DNA from: an uncultured Erythrobacter sp.
Lineage (GTDB): Bacteria; Pseudomonadota; Alphaproteobacteria; Sphingomonadales; Sphingomonadaceae
Assembly: GCA_947503155.1 (NCBI GenBank)
Contig: CANNCL010000003.1
Location: 124,001 to 188,000, forward strand
DNA: 64,000 bases
Direction: 5' to 3'
Shown: piece after piece, positions 8,976-17,162 of the stretch
How positions within the stretch are numbered: position 1 is the first letter of the stretch
How the letters are laid out: every line of letters starts with the position of its first letter
Position numbers and translations under genes: made by a program
Notes under the pieces: generated by a model
Databases searched by the model: none
What the model saw: only the letters and a program-made list of their open reading frames with translations
What the model was told of the DNA's origin: nothing

Positions 8976-10064
8976 ATGAATGAGACCGGCATCATGGCGA
9001 CCAAAGAATTTCAAACGGCGCTTGATTGGCAAGCGAGCCATGCGGACGAGAACGGCGCGCCGTGCACCGCGCGGGTTGTCCGTGCCTTGGCAAAAGTGCG
9101 CGGCGGCGACACCGCGACCGGGCGGCGGATGGCCAATTGGCAAGGGCTGACATTAAAAGACGCGATGCCGCTTAGGATGACGGGCGGGCTGCATTATCTG
9201 CTTTTGTCCGGCGAAGACGATCGGCTGGCGCGCGTTTATAGCGCCCAAATCACGGATCAGGGTCAGATCGACCGTTTGGTTTGCGAGCTTGTGGAGCGCT
9301 ACGATACGCAGCTTCTGCCGTGGCTTGATGGCCCTCCTCAAACCAATGAAGCGGGGCGTTCGGCCAGTATTATGGCGGGGCTATTGTGGCTGGCGCAGCA
9401 TGTCGCGGCCCGGTTTGAACTGTTTGAATTGGGCGCGAGCGCCGGGGTCAACACCATGATTGAGCGGTATCATTACCGCCTTGGCGAGACTGAGGTAGGG
9501 CCATCGTCTTCGCCAATGCGAATTGAGCCGGAATGGCGCGGTGATGCTGGCTCTCCGCCGCCGCCGCCCGGCGATTTCGAAATTGTGTCAGTGCGCGGCT
9601 GCGACGTTGCGCCGATTGATTTGTCAGATGAGGACAGCGCGCTTCGGCTGAAAAGCTATGTCTGGCCCGACGCGCCGGCCCGAATGGCGCGGATCGATGC
9701 TGCAATTGCGCTTGCCAGCAGCAAGGCGCCGGACCTTGTGAAAGCGGATGCAGGGGTATTTGCCGCCGATATGCTGGCCCGGCCGCAAGCCTCGGGCACG
9801 ACGCGCGCAATGTTTCATTCGATCATGTGGCAATATATGCCCGCCGAAACGCAGAGCGCGATCACGCAGGCATTCGAAGAGGCCGGTGCGCGGGCCACGC
9901 CTGATCGTCCGCTGGCTTGGATCAGCCTAGAAACCGATCCGGCCACCTTTCGCCATGAACTGAAAGTGCGCAGATGGACGGGTGAGGGCGCTGACGGAGA
10001 AACAGTCCTCCTCAGCCATGCTCATCCGCATGGGGCATGGGTGGAATGGAGCGGCGGAGGTTAG
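8976..10064 (+). CDS. DUF2332 family protein
   Basis: A 362-residue protein of the DUF2332 family, whose function is not known. It resembles a methyltransferase-like fold, with LFELGASAGVNTMIERY as the probable glycine-rich loop (near residue 150). The C-terminal part RAMFHSIMWQYMPAETQ is conserved in the family. The open frame starts further upstream, but the ATG at 8976 has an AGAAAGAG ribosome-binding site and a plausible N-terminus. A second ATG lies six codons on. It is divergent from hisG and convergent with the hydrolase at 10061, overlapping it by four bases. Confidence 0.75.
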   Translation: MNETGIMATKEFQTALDWQASHADENGAPCTARVVRALAKVRGGDTATGRRMANWQGLTLKDAMPLRMTGGLHYLLLSGEDDRLARVYSAQITDQGQIDRLVCELVERYDTQLLPWLDGPPQTNEAGRSASIMAGLLWLAQHVAARFELFELGASAGVNTMIERYHYRLGETEVGPSSSPMRIEPEWRGDAGSPPPPPGDFEIVSVRGCDVAPIDLSDEDSALRLKSYVWPDAPARMARIDAAIALASSKAPDLVKADAGVFAADMLARPQASGTTRAMFHSIMWQYMPAETQSAITQAFEEAGARATPDRPLAWISLETDPATFRHELKVRRWTGEGADGETVLLSHAHPHGAWVEWSGGG

Positions 10065-10957
10065 CTCGCCAAGAATTGCTCCATTGCGGTGATCACTTCC
10101 TCGGCTGCCTCCCAAGGGACGAAATGCCCGCAATCGGGCACTTGTTTGACCGTGAGCGGGCCGACAAGCGCATCCATCCCGTCCAAATTTTCTGCCGGTA
10201 ACGCCAGATCATCCATCGCCCAAATCACCAGCGTGGAAATGGTCAGTTTCGGCAAATTCGGCGCAGTGTAATCGGCAGGCAATTCAAACGGCTCATCCAT
10301 CGGCGGCACTTTTAATGCGCTGCCGCGGTAGTAATTGAGCATACCGCGGCAGGCATCGCGATCATTCCACCCCTCCGCCATAAAGGTGCGTTCTTTGGCG
10401 GGCATTGTGTCGGGGCGGTCCCAGCTGACTTCCTGTGCCAATATCCCCGCAATCCCGTGTTCGCGAATAAGCGCATCATTCGCGGTTTCGCGAAATGCGC
10501 GGATATATTGGCTCGCCTGCCGCTGACCGGGATGGGTGTAGAGCAGTCGTTGAAAGATCGCCGGGTGCGGCGCATTGGCGATAATGGCGCGTTCGACCCG
10601 CGCATGTTGACCGCCCAAAGCGACACCCCAAGCAATCGCGCCGCCCCAATCGTGGCCCACGATGGTGAACTTTGCGATGCCCAAAGCGTCCGCGAGCAGG
10701 AATATGTCGCCGATCAATTTGTCGGGCGTATAGGCATCCACTTCTTGCGGCTTTGACGATCCGCGATAGCCGCGCTGATCAGGCGCGATGCAGCGATAAC
10801 GATCCGAAAAATGCACAATTTGATGCCGCCATGTGCGGTGGTTTTCAGGAAAGCCGTGCAGGAAAATCAGAACCGGCGCATCGACCGGCCCTTCATCAAC
10901 CACATCCAAATGGATGCCGTTCGCCAATTCAACGCGCTTTTGTTTCAGCGGGATCAT
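10061..10957 (-). CDS. Alpha/beta hydrolase, epoxide-hydrolase-like
   Basis: A 298-residue alpha/beta hydrolase. HGFPE (34-38) supplies the oxyanion-hole motif and GHDWGG places an aspartate nucleophile at D103, the pattern of epoxide hydrolases and haloalkane dehalogenases rather than serine esterases. The cap region with conserved tyrosines and the terminal CGHFVPWE with the catalytic His are present. The real substrate is not predictable. It overlaps the downstream end of the SDR gene by four bases (10954-10957), so the two form a small catabolic unit. Confidence 0.8.
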   Translation of the reverse strand: MIPLKQKRVELANGIHLDVVDEGPVDAPVLIFLHGFPENHRTWRHQIVHFSDRYRCIAPDQRGYRGSSKPQEVDAYTPDKLIGDIFLLADALGIAKFTIVGHDWGGAIAWGVALGGQHARVERAIIANAPHPAIFQRLLYTHPGQRQASQYIRAFRETANDALIREHGIAGILAQEVSWDRPDTMPAKERTFMAEGWNDRDACRGMLNYYRGSALKVPPMDEPFELPADYTAPNLPKLTISTLVIWAMDDLALPAENLDGMDALVGPLTVKQVPDCGHFVPWEAAEEVITAMEQFLAS

Positions 10958-11766
10958 GCGCTCTCTTCCATGCGCTCCATATATCCGCTGGCGACCATTG
11001 CCGCGACTTGGTCGAGCAAGGCCTCTGGTGTGCGGCGCATTTCGCCCATCGCTGCCTCCGCGCCTTGGGCAACGATAATCTCACGCTCTCCCGCCGCCAT
11101 ACCGTCGAGCATGGTTTTGGCAGCATCATCCGCTGGAATGCCTTCGTCGATAACCTTGTCGCTGACGCCGCGTTTCTTGCCATCGGCGACCAAGGCGTTG
11201 CGCGCGACGTCGGTGGCGACCGATCCGGGATAGATGACGTGGACCTGCACGCCGGTTTGCGACAATTCGCCGCGCAATGCGTCGCCATATCCCGCCAGAC
11301 CGAACTTTACTGCGCTGTAGGCTGTGCGCATCGGTACGCCGACCTTGCCCGCGATAGAGGAGATAAAGGCAATATTGCCTGAGCCGCGATCTGCCATGTG
11401 CCCAATCAGCCCTTGTGAGAACGCAATCTGGGCGGTCAGGTCGATCTCGATAATATCGCGGTAAACTTGCATTTCGGTCTTAAGCGCACGGCTGCGCTGC
11501 GACACGCCGGCATTGGCAAAGGCGATATCCACGCCGCCTTTCCAAGCAATCGCCTTTGCGGTCGCATCGGCCAAAGCGGCGTCATCGCGCACATCAAACG
11601 GCAGGATCAGCGTTTCACCGCAATCCGCAGCAACTTCGGTCAGCCGCGCCTTATCACGCCCCGACAGCACCAAATGCGCACCGCGTGACGACAAATCCCG
11701 CGCCAGCGCCGCACCAATTCCCGATGACGCGCCGGTAATCCATGCGACCTTGCCTGTGTAATCCAT
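10954..11766 (-). CDS. SDR family NAD(P)-dependent oxidoreductase
   Basis: A short-chain dehydrogenase of 270 residues. TGASSGIG (11-18) is the cofactor loop, FANAGVSQRS the NAG motif, and ISSIAGKVGVPMRTAYSAVK contains the catalytic Ser and YxxxK. The substrate is unknown. The open frame begins seven codons upstream, but the ATG at 11766 has a strong ribosome-binding site (GGGAGAGA) at correct spacing. It is cotranscribed with the epoxide-hydrolase-like gene. Confidence 0.85.
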   Translation of the reverse strand: MDYTGKVAWITGASSGIGAALARDLSSRGAHLVLSGRDKARLTEVAADCGETLILPFDVRDDAALADATAKAIAWKGGVDIAFANAGVSQRSRALKTEMQVYRDIIEIDLTAQIAFSQGLIGHMADRGSGNIAFISSIAGKVGVPMRTAYSAVKFGLAGYGDALRGELSQTGVQVHVIYPGSVATDVARNALVADGKKRGVSDKVIDEGIPADDAAKTMLDGMAAGEREIIVAQGAEAAMGEMRRTPEALLDQVAAMVASGYMERMEESA

Positions 11767-11830
11767 TTGTCTCTCCCGTTTTCCCATGCCAATTTCTTAG
11801 CGGCGTAAACAGGCAAAGCGAGCGCCGCAA

Positions 11831-12286
11831 TCAGCTTGAGGCGGCATTCCGGATTATCTGGGCCAAATTCTCGGGAAAGACGGCTTCTTTCCAATTGGAA
11901 AGTTCAGCAAGGGTGAACCAGCGGTGCTGCGTCATGACCTTTTGTTCAAGGGCGGTGTGACCGGATGTGTCGATCCGCGCCTCTGATACGCGCAGGATGT
12001 AATAGCGTTCATCAGCCTGCACCGGTTCGCCTTCTACAGTGATGAATTCCGGCGTGGTTCGCGCCACTTGCGGGCCCGGATCGGCGATGATCCCGGTTTC
12101 TTCTCGCAATTCGCGCCGCGCGGCCTGGTCGAATGTCTCACCCGCCTCGCATTCACCGCCAGCGGTCACCCAGAATGGCGGGCGATCCGCCACATCGAAC
12201 CGGAACATTAAGACGCTGTCATCCGGTGCAATGACAATGATCCGAGCAGAGCGGCGGACGCGTTTGCCGGGGGCAAATTCGCTCAT
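11831..12286 (-). CDS. Nudix hydrolase
   Basis: Hydrolyses a nucleoside diphosphate linked to another group. The Nudix box G-x5-E-x7-REuxEExG is complete at residues 44-65 (GGECEAGE ... REETG). The 151-residue protein is otherwise a single domain, and nothing in it tells the substrate. It overlaps bolA upstream by four bases, so the pair is translationally coupled. Confidence 0.88.
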   Translation of the reverse strand: MSEFAPGKRVRRSARIIVIAPDDSVLMFRFDVADRPPFWVTAGGECEAGETFDQAARRELREETGIIADPGPQVARTTPEFITVEGEPVQADERYYILRVSEARIDTSGHTALEQKVMTQHRWFTLAELSNWKEAVFPENLAQIIRNAASS

Positions 12287-12555
12287 GCAGACGGCGCGCT
12301 GGCCTTGATCGCCACGGCATGGACACGCTGCCCCACGATATCGCCTAGCGCTGCGATAACGGCGCGCTGGCGGGCGAGGCGGTTCATTTCGGCAAAGGCG
12401 GGCGCTTCGATCACAATCGTAAAGTGCGATTCGCCTGACCCATCGTCGCCCGAATGTCCCGAATGTTTGGCGCTATCATTGATGATTTCGAGGTTCGTCG
12501 GCGCGAAAGCGTCATTCAAAAGCCCGCTCATTTCCTCTGCAACTGTTCCGCTCAT
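12283..12555 (-). CDS. BolA family protein
   Basis: A 90-residue BolA-like protein. Members act with monothiol glutaredoxins in iron-sulfur and redox homeostasis, and some as transcription regulators. The core SHFTIVIEAPAF followed by NRLARQRAVIAALGDIV and the terminal HAVAIKASAP are typical. A Ser/Gly/Asp-rich loop (HSGHSGDDGSGES) precedes the core. It is divergent from the J-domain gene across an 82-base gap and is followed by the Nudix gene. Confidence 0.85.
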   Translation of the reverse strand: MSGTVAEEMSGLLNDAFAPTNLEIINDSAKHSGHSGDDGSGESHFTIVIEAPAFAEMNRLARQRAVIAALGDIVGQRVHAVAIKASAPSA

Positions 12556-12637
12556 CGCCTCTGTTTCCTTTTTTGCATCAACACTTTTGATCTCTTGGGT
12601 TGGAATCTGGCGACTCTGACGCCATTCTCAAGCCCCT

Positions 12638-13231
12638 ATGGCGCAATCCCGATTCCACGGCCGGTTTGAAACTGAGACACGCGGCTGCGAAGCTCCCGCT
12701 TGCCGCGAGGCGGGCGAATTTCGCGCGCCCGGCCACCGTCCCAACGGTTTTGATGGACCGGGTCAGTGGCGCTGGTTCTGTTTAGAACATGTGCGCCAGT
12801 TCAATGACGGTTACGATTGGTTCGAAGGGATGAATGCCGACGAGATTCTCGCCGCGCAATCACCGGCCAGCGGTTGGCGGACCGAAAGCCCGACTTTCGG
12901 ACCGCGCGCCGGGGTCGATGGGATGCCGCGCTGGGCCGACTTTGATGATCCGCTGGACGCGATTTCCGCGCGCGCAGGCGGCATCCGCAGCCGCGCCGAA
13001 CGCGAAGCCAAGATGGCGATGTCGGGGCAATTTTCTAAGGACGAGGCCGCCGCGCTGGAGGTCATGGGCTTAGGGTCAGACACCGACCGGCGGCGGCTGA
13101 GGCGGCGTTATTCAGAATTGGTGCGGCGCTATCACCCCGATCGCAATGGCGGCAATCGGTCGCATGAGGCGCGTTTAACCGCCGTGGTCGATGCCTATCA
13201 ATTGTTGCGCCAGAACAAGGCGATTGTTTAG
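12638..13231 (+). CDS. DnaJ-domain (J-domain) protein
   Basis: A 197-residue co-chaperone-like protein. The C-terminal 60 residues are a J domain: ALEVMGLGSDTDRRRLRRRY is helix I-II, followed by the invariant HPD in RRYHPDRNGG. The N-terminal part (EFRAPGHRPNGFDGPGQ) with Cys and Trp residues is conserved in Sphingomonadales homologues. This kind of gene is divergent from bolA there, as here. The four-base convergent overlap with the GST gene is noted. Confidence 0.85.
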   Translation: MAQSRFHGRFETETRGCEAPACREAGEFRAPGHRPNGFDGPGQWRWFCLEHVRQFNDGYDWFEGMNADEILAAQSPASGWRTESPTFGPRAGVDGMPRWADFDDPLDAISARAGGIRSRAEREAKMAMSGQFSKDEAAALEVMGLGSDTDRRRLRRRYSELVRRYHPDRNGGNRSHEARLTAVVDAYQLLRQNKAIV

Positions 13232-13872
13232 GAACTCGCCGCTTCTTCGATCAATGCCGCGTCAATCGCATTCGCCTCTGCATAAGCAGCGCGCTGCGTG
13301 CAGCGTTCCACATATGCTTTGAAAGCGGGCGTTTCTGGGATCGACCCAAATCGCAAGCCCCAGACGAATTGGCTGCCGACATATGTATCGGCCATTGTGA
13401 AACGGTTCCCGGCGGCGAAATCGTTTTTGGACAGCCAGCTATCCATCGCAGATAGGGCGAGGTCCAAGCTGCCAAAACCCGCCATAGCGGTGCGTTCTTC
13501 GGGCACTTTCCAATCCATCGCGGCGGCGATGACCGCCTGTTCAATCGGACCAGCGGCAAAAAACATCCAACGGAAATAGGCGGCTTTCTCGTGCGCGTCC
13601 GGCAATAAGCCTGCGTCTGGGTGGGTTTCGGCGAGGTAGTGATTGATGGCGGCGGCTTCGGTGATGACGTGATCATGGCGTGATCCATCTTCTTGGGCGT
13701 GGTGGTGCACCAATGCGGGCACTTTGTTCATCGGGTTGATCGCGGTAAAATTATCGGGCCGCTTTGCCCAATCAAACACCACTTGGTCATAATCCGCGCC
13801 CGCTTCGTGCAAGGCCCAGCGCGAAATTTGCCCGCGGCTCATTGCGACGGTGTAAAATGTAAATTCGGCCAT
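13228..13872 (-). CDS. Glutathione S-transferase family protein
   Basis: A 214-residue cytosolic GST. The N-terminal thioredoxin-like half starts FTFYTVAMSRGQISRWALHEAG and includes NPMNKVPALV (glutathione contacts) and TEAAAINHYLAE. The C-terminal helical half has NRFTMADTYVG, the conserved N-capping box. The active-site Ser is probably that of AMSRGQ. It is encoded next to a DUF1428 gene on the same strand, one base apart. Confidence 0.88.
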   Translation of the reverse strand: MAEFTFYTVAMSRGQISRWALHEAGADYDQVVFDWAKRPDNFTAINPMNKVPALVHHHAQEDGSRHDHVITEAAAINHYLAETHPDAGLLPDAHEKAAYFRWMFFAAGPIEQAVIAAAMDWKVPEERTAMAGFGSLDLALSAMDSWLSKNDFAAGNRFTMADTYVGSQFVWGLRFGSIPETPAFKAYVERCTQRAAYAEANAIDAALIEEAASS

Positions 13873-13873
13873 A

Positions 13874-14233
13874 TCAGCGTCCCTTGGTCAGCAGCGGTTC
13901 GAACGAACCATAGATCAATCTTTTGCCATCAAATGGCATATCGCCAGCGGGATAATCTTCAAAACCCTCGCCTGCCATCAACGCTTTGTTGGCTTCCTCA
14001 AAAACCGCCTTGTCCGGCCAGATTACCCAGCCGGTGACGATCTTCTCGCCATCCGGCGCGGCAACAGCTTTGCGAAAATCGGTGGTTTCGCCAGTGGGTA
14101 CGTCCGCTTCCCAAGCCTCCATCACCTCTATCGCGCCGTGATCCATCGACCAATTGGCCATGAATTCGGCGGCTTCGATATAGGCGTCTTTGTTGGCTTC
14201 CGGCACTGACAGCGCTGCTACTGCGACATACAT
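13874..14233 (-). CDS. DUF1428 (YbaA-like) protein
   Basis: A 119-residue protein of the DUF1428 family, related to the dimeric alpha-beta barrel fold, with no known reaction. The open frame runs 62 codons further upstream, but those residues are not conserved-looking and MYVAVAALSVPEANK is the family start. An AGAGGGAGAG ribosome-binding site precedes the ATG at 14233. Conserved blocks are MDHGAIEVMEAWEADVP and EKIVTGWVIWPDK. It lies directly upstream of the GST gene and is probably cotranscribed with it. Confidence 0.82.
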   Translation of the reverse strand: MYVAVAALSVPEANKDAYIEAAEFMANWSMDHGAIEVMEAWEADVPTGETTDFRKAVAAPDGEKIVTGWVIWPDKAVFEEANKALMAGEGFEDYPAGDMPFDGKRLIYGSFEPLLTKGR

Positions 14234-14279
14234 TTCGCTCTCCCTCTGGTCGGATTGGTGAGCCTGTATGGAGCCGCCG

Positions 14280-15119
14280 TCAATTCTGTTTGAAGGCCCA
14301 TCGCAATGTCCGCCCCATGCCCCAAGTCGCGGCGCGCGCGGGCAGGGCAGAGACAATGGGCCGCCGCAGCCGCAGCATTTGCCGCGCCCAATCCGGCAAC
14401 ATGGCAACAGAATCAGCACCGATCATTGTCTGCACCGCTGGCGGCGTGCCCTTTGGACGCTGGTTCAGGACCAATTGCGCAACTTCGCGCGCTTCGGCAG
14501 ATGGGCGCAATTCGCTGCGGAATTCGCGGAAAATCGCCTCTGCTTCGCGGCGTGTTTCGGGGACGGGATCGGCGCCCAATGCCCGCGCGACAATCGCAAA
14601 TTGGCGGTAATATTCGTCTTGATCCGCGCTTGGCATGTCGGGGCGAACATGGCGGATATAACCCGCCAGAAAACTCTGCGCCTCTGCCACATGAACCCAT
14701 GCAAGCGTACGCGGATTGGCCGCCTGATAGGGTGTGCCATCGGGCAGCGTGCCGCCGACGCGGGCATGGATGCGGTTGACCCGTTCAATCGCCTTCATCG
14801 CCTCGTCACGGTGGCCGAATGTCGTGACGGCAATAAACCGCGCAGTGCGGCGCAATCGGCCATGCATATCCTCGCGGAAATTGGAGTGATCCAGCACCCC
14901 TTGCAGCGCCTCTGGATGGAGCATTTGCAGCATCAGGCTGCGAATACCGCCCGTCATCATCCCAACCAAATCGGCATGGACCATACGGATCGGAGTGTTT
15001 TTGGCGAACAGCGCGTCATCAGAAGGCGGAACCGGTTCTTGCCCGCCAGCGCGGTCATTGAACACGCCGCGCACATGGTCGACCACCTTTAGGCGCAGGG
15101 TTTCGATCGGATCGGGCAT
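14280..15119 (-). CDS. MpaB-type oxygenase (DUF2236)
   Basis: A DUF2236 family protein, related to latex-clearing protein and to fungal MpaB, haem oxygenases that use O2. The conserved block is MVHADLVGMMTGGIRSLMLQ followed by MLHPEALQGVLDHSNFREDM, with the proposed haem His in HPEAL. The open frame can start at 15251, but the first ATG that gives the usual N-terminus (MPDPIETLRLKVVDHV) is at 15119. The start is uncertain, and the substrate is unknown. It runs towards the DUF1428 gene, with a 46-base gap. Confidence 0.7.
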   Translation of the reverse strand: MPDPIETLRLKVVDHVRGVFNDRAGGQEPVPPSDDALFAKNTPIRMVHADLVGMMTGGIRSLMLQMLHPEALQGVLDHSNFREDMHGRLRRTARFIAVTTFGHRDEAMKAIERVNRIHARVGGTLPDGTPYQAANPRTLAWVHVAEAQSFLAGYIRHVRPDMPSADQDEYYRQFAIVARALGADPVPETRREAEAIFREFRSELRPSAEAREVAQLVLNQRPKGTPPAVQTMIGADSVAMLPDWARQMLRLRRPIVSALPARAATWGMGRTLRWAFKQN

Positions 15120-15316
15120 GTCAGCAATATGGGGCGCTAAGCTGAAAATGTCAGCCCGTGATCCGTGCATTGAGTGCAAACACGGCCCGGCCCAATGCAT
15201 CAATGGTTGAACCGGCATTGCCTGCGCCGATTTCGCCAAGGTTGAAATCACAACGTATGTGGTGAATTTGCAATCATGGCGAGAACGGTTGGCGCCGCGT
15301 TACCCGGAGAATAGAA

Positions 15317-15997
15317 ATGCAGATCAATGCCGAATTCGATTCTGCGGTGTGCGTCCATACGGGCGATCTTGAATGGCAGGCATCACCAATGGCAGGGGTC
15401 GACCGGCGTATGTTGGACCGGGTTGGCGGCGAGGTGGCCCGCGCCACTTCGATCGTGCGCTATGCCAAAGGCAGCGCCTTTGCCGAGCACACCCATTCGG
15501 GCGGTGAAGAATTCATTGTATTAGAAGGTGTGTTTCAGGACGAGCACGGCGATTATCCAGCGGGCACCTACATACGCAATCCGGTTGGCACGCATCACAT
15601 TCCGCGTTCCGATCCCGGCTGCACGATCTTTGTGAAATTGTGGCAATTCGATCCTAAGGATCAGGAGCAAATTGCTCTCGATCTGAATGCCGCCGCGCTT
15701 GCCGCTGATCCTGCGATGCCGGGTGTAGGCCGCGCCATCTTGGCAGAGCGGGAATATGAAACAGTCGCGCTGGAAGAATGGGATGCGGCGGCGTCTGCTG
15801 TTGTGCGGGATGCGGGCGGCTTTGAAATTCTCATCCTTGATGGCGAATTGCACCATTCGGGGCAGATTTACGTCCGGCATGATTGGATTCGCTGCCCCGC
15901 CGGTGCCGATGCGATATTTGCCGCAGGACCTGCGGGCGCGCGCATTTGGATTAAGCGTGGTCATCTCTCTGAGATTCGCTTGCCGCCGCAGGGTTAA
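15317..15997 (+). CDS. ChrR-like double cupin protein
   Basis: A 226-residue cupin protein resembling the C-terminal metal-binding domain of ChrR anti-sigma factors. The cupin motif is clear: [16 protein letters not shown] gives two His and a Glu, and [12 protein letters not shown] follows. A second, degenerate cupin-like half covers residues 130-226. There is no N-terminal anti-sigma zinc helix, so it is not a full ChrR. The ATG at 15317 follows ACCCGGAGAATAGAA, a good ribosome-binding site. It is divergent from the MpaB gene. Confidence 0.78.
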   Translation: MQINAEFDSAVCVHTGDLEWQASPMAGVDRRMLDRVGGEVARATSIVRYAKGSAFAEHTHSGGEEFIVLEGVFQDEHGDYPAGTYIRNPVGTHHIPRSDPGCTIFVKLWQFDPKDQEQIALDLNAAALAADPAMPGVGRAILAEREYETVALEEWDAAASAVVRDAGGFEILILDGELHHSGQIYVRHDWIRCPAGADAIFAAGPAGARIWIKRGHLSEIRLPPQG

Positions 15998-16104
15998 AAA
16001 GCGCCGCGCCCCTTGATCAGCCCAATTGCTCGCAAAATAGTGAGGGGAGAGTGGTCAGCGAAGTCTTGCAGGGCGGCGATTGGCGCTTTAACGCCTCACA
16101 CGAA

Positions 16105-17094
16105 ATGACCTCTCACTCTTCCGCAGAATTCGCCGGCGATAGCGCCATTCCTACGCAGCCCGACACGGCAATCGACGTGCGCGCCACGTTTGGCATTGAT
16201 GTCGATTGGCAAGTCCCCGCCTTTAGCGAGCCGAGCGAACATGTGCCGGAACGCGATGACAGCTATGTCTTCGACGCCGATACAACGCTCGCGATCCTTG
16301 CGGGTTTTGCGCATAATCGGCGTGTGATGATCCAAGGGTATCACGGCACCGGCAAATCGACCCACATCGAACAGGTCGCCGCGCGGCTTAACTGGCCCAG
16401 CATCCGGGTGAACCTTGATGCGCATATCAGCCGGATCGATTTGATCGGGCGCGATGCGATTGTGTTGAAAGACGGTTTGCAAGTTACCGAATTTAAGGAA
16501 GGCATCCTTCCTTGGGCGTTGCAGCATCCGGTTGCTCTGACATTTGACGAATATGACGCCGGCCGCCCGGACGTGATGTTCGTCATCCAACGTATTTTGG
16601 AATTTGATGGCCGTTTGACGCTGCTCGATCAAAACCGCGTGATTACGCCGAACCCGTATTTCCGGCTGTTCGCGACCACTAATACTGTTGGCCTGGGCGA
16701 TACGAGCGGGCTTTATCACGGCACACAGGCAATCAACCAAGCGCAGATGGACCGTTGGAACATCGTGGTGGCGCTCAATTACCTGTCGGCTGAAACAGAG
16801 CAAGCCATTGTCAAATCGAAGACGCCCGACACCGATGACGCGATGATTGCGGACATGGTGAAGGTCGCCGATCTGACCCGCCAAGGTTTCATGAACGGCG
16901 ATATTTCAACCGTTATGAGCCCGCGCACTGTGATCACCTGGGCGCAAAATGCGGCGATTTTCAATTCAACCGGCTTTGCGTTCCGCCTGTCATTCCTCAA
17001 CAAATGCGATGAGGCAGAGCGGACCTTGGTCAGCGAATATTATCAGCGCGTCTTCAATGAAGACCTGCCCGAAGGCGCTGCTCAAGGGGGCTGA
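16105..17094 (+). CDS. cobS: Cobaltochelatase CobS-type AAA+ ATPase
   Basis: The AAA+ ATPase subunit of aerobic cobaltochelatase, which inserts Co2+ into hydrogenobyrinate together with CobN and CobT. The Walker A is GYHGTGKST (78-86) and Walker B is [27 protein letters not shown] and [16 protein letters not shown] match CobS closely. An ATG at 16105 gives the usual N-terminus. A GTG at 16051 with a GAGGGG ribosome-binding site is the alternative, adding 18 residues. cobT, which normally lies next to cobS, is absent from the window. Confidence 0.9.
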   Translation: MTSHSSAEFAGDSAIPTQPDTAIDVRATFGIDVDWQVPAFSEPSEHVPERDDSYVFDADTTLAILAGFAHNRRVMIQGYHGTGKSTHIEQVAARLNWPSIRVNLDAHISRIDLIGRDAIVLKDGLQVTEFKEGILPWALQHPVALTFDEYDAGRPDVMFVIQRILEFDGRLTLLDQNRVITPNPYFRLFATTNTVGLGDTSGLYHGTQAINQAQMDRWNIVVALNYLSAETEQAIVKSKTPDTDDAMIADMVKVADLTRQGFMNGDISTVMSPRTVITWAQNAAIFNSTGFAFRLSFLNKCDEAERTLVSEYYQRVFNEDLPEGAAQGG

Positions 17095-17162
17095 GCGTCC
17101 GTTTGATTTCCGGCTAAACGTCAACTTGCAAGAAGGTGTCATAGGCTGCTAACACAGCGCAG

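Noticed and set aside
14234..14419. 62-codon upstream extension of the DUF1428 gene
   Set aside because: Rich in Cys, Gly, Arg and overlapping the MpaB gene end; the ribosome-binding site favours the ATG at 14233.
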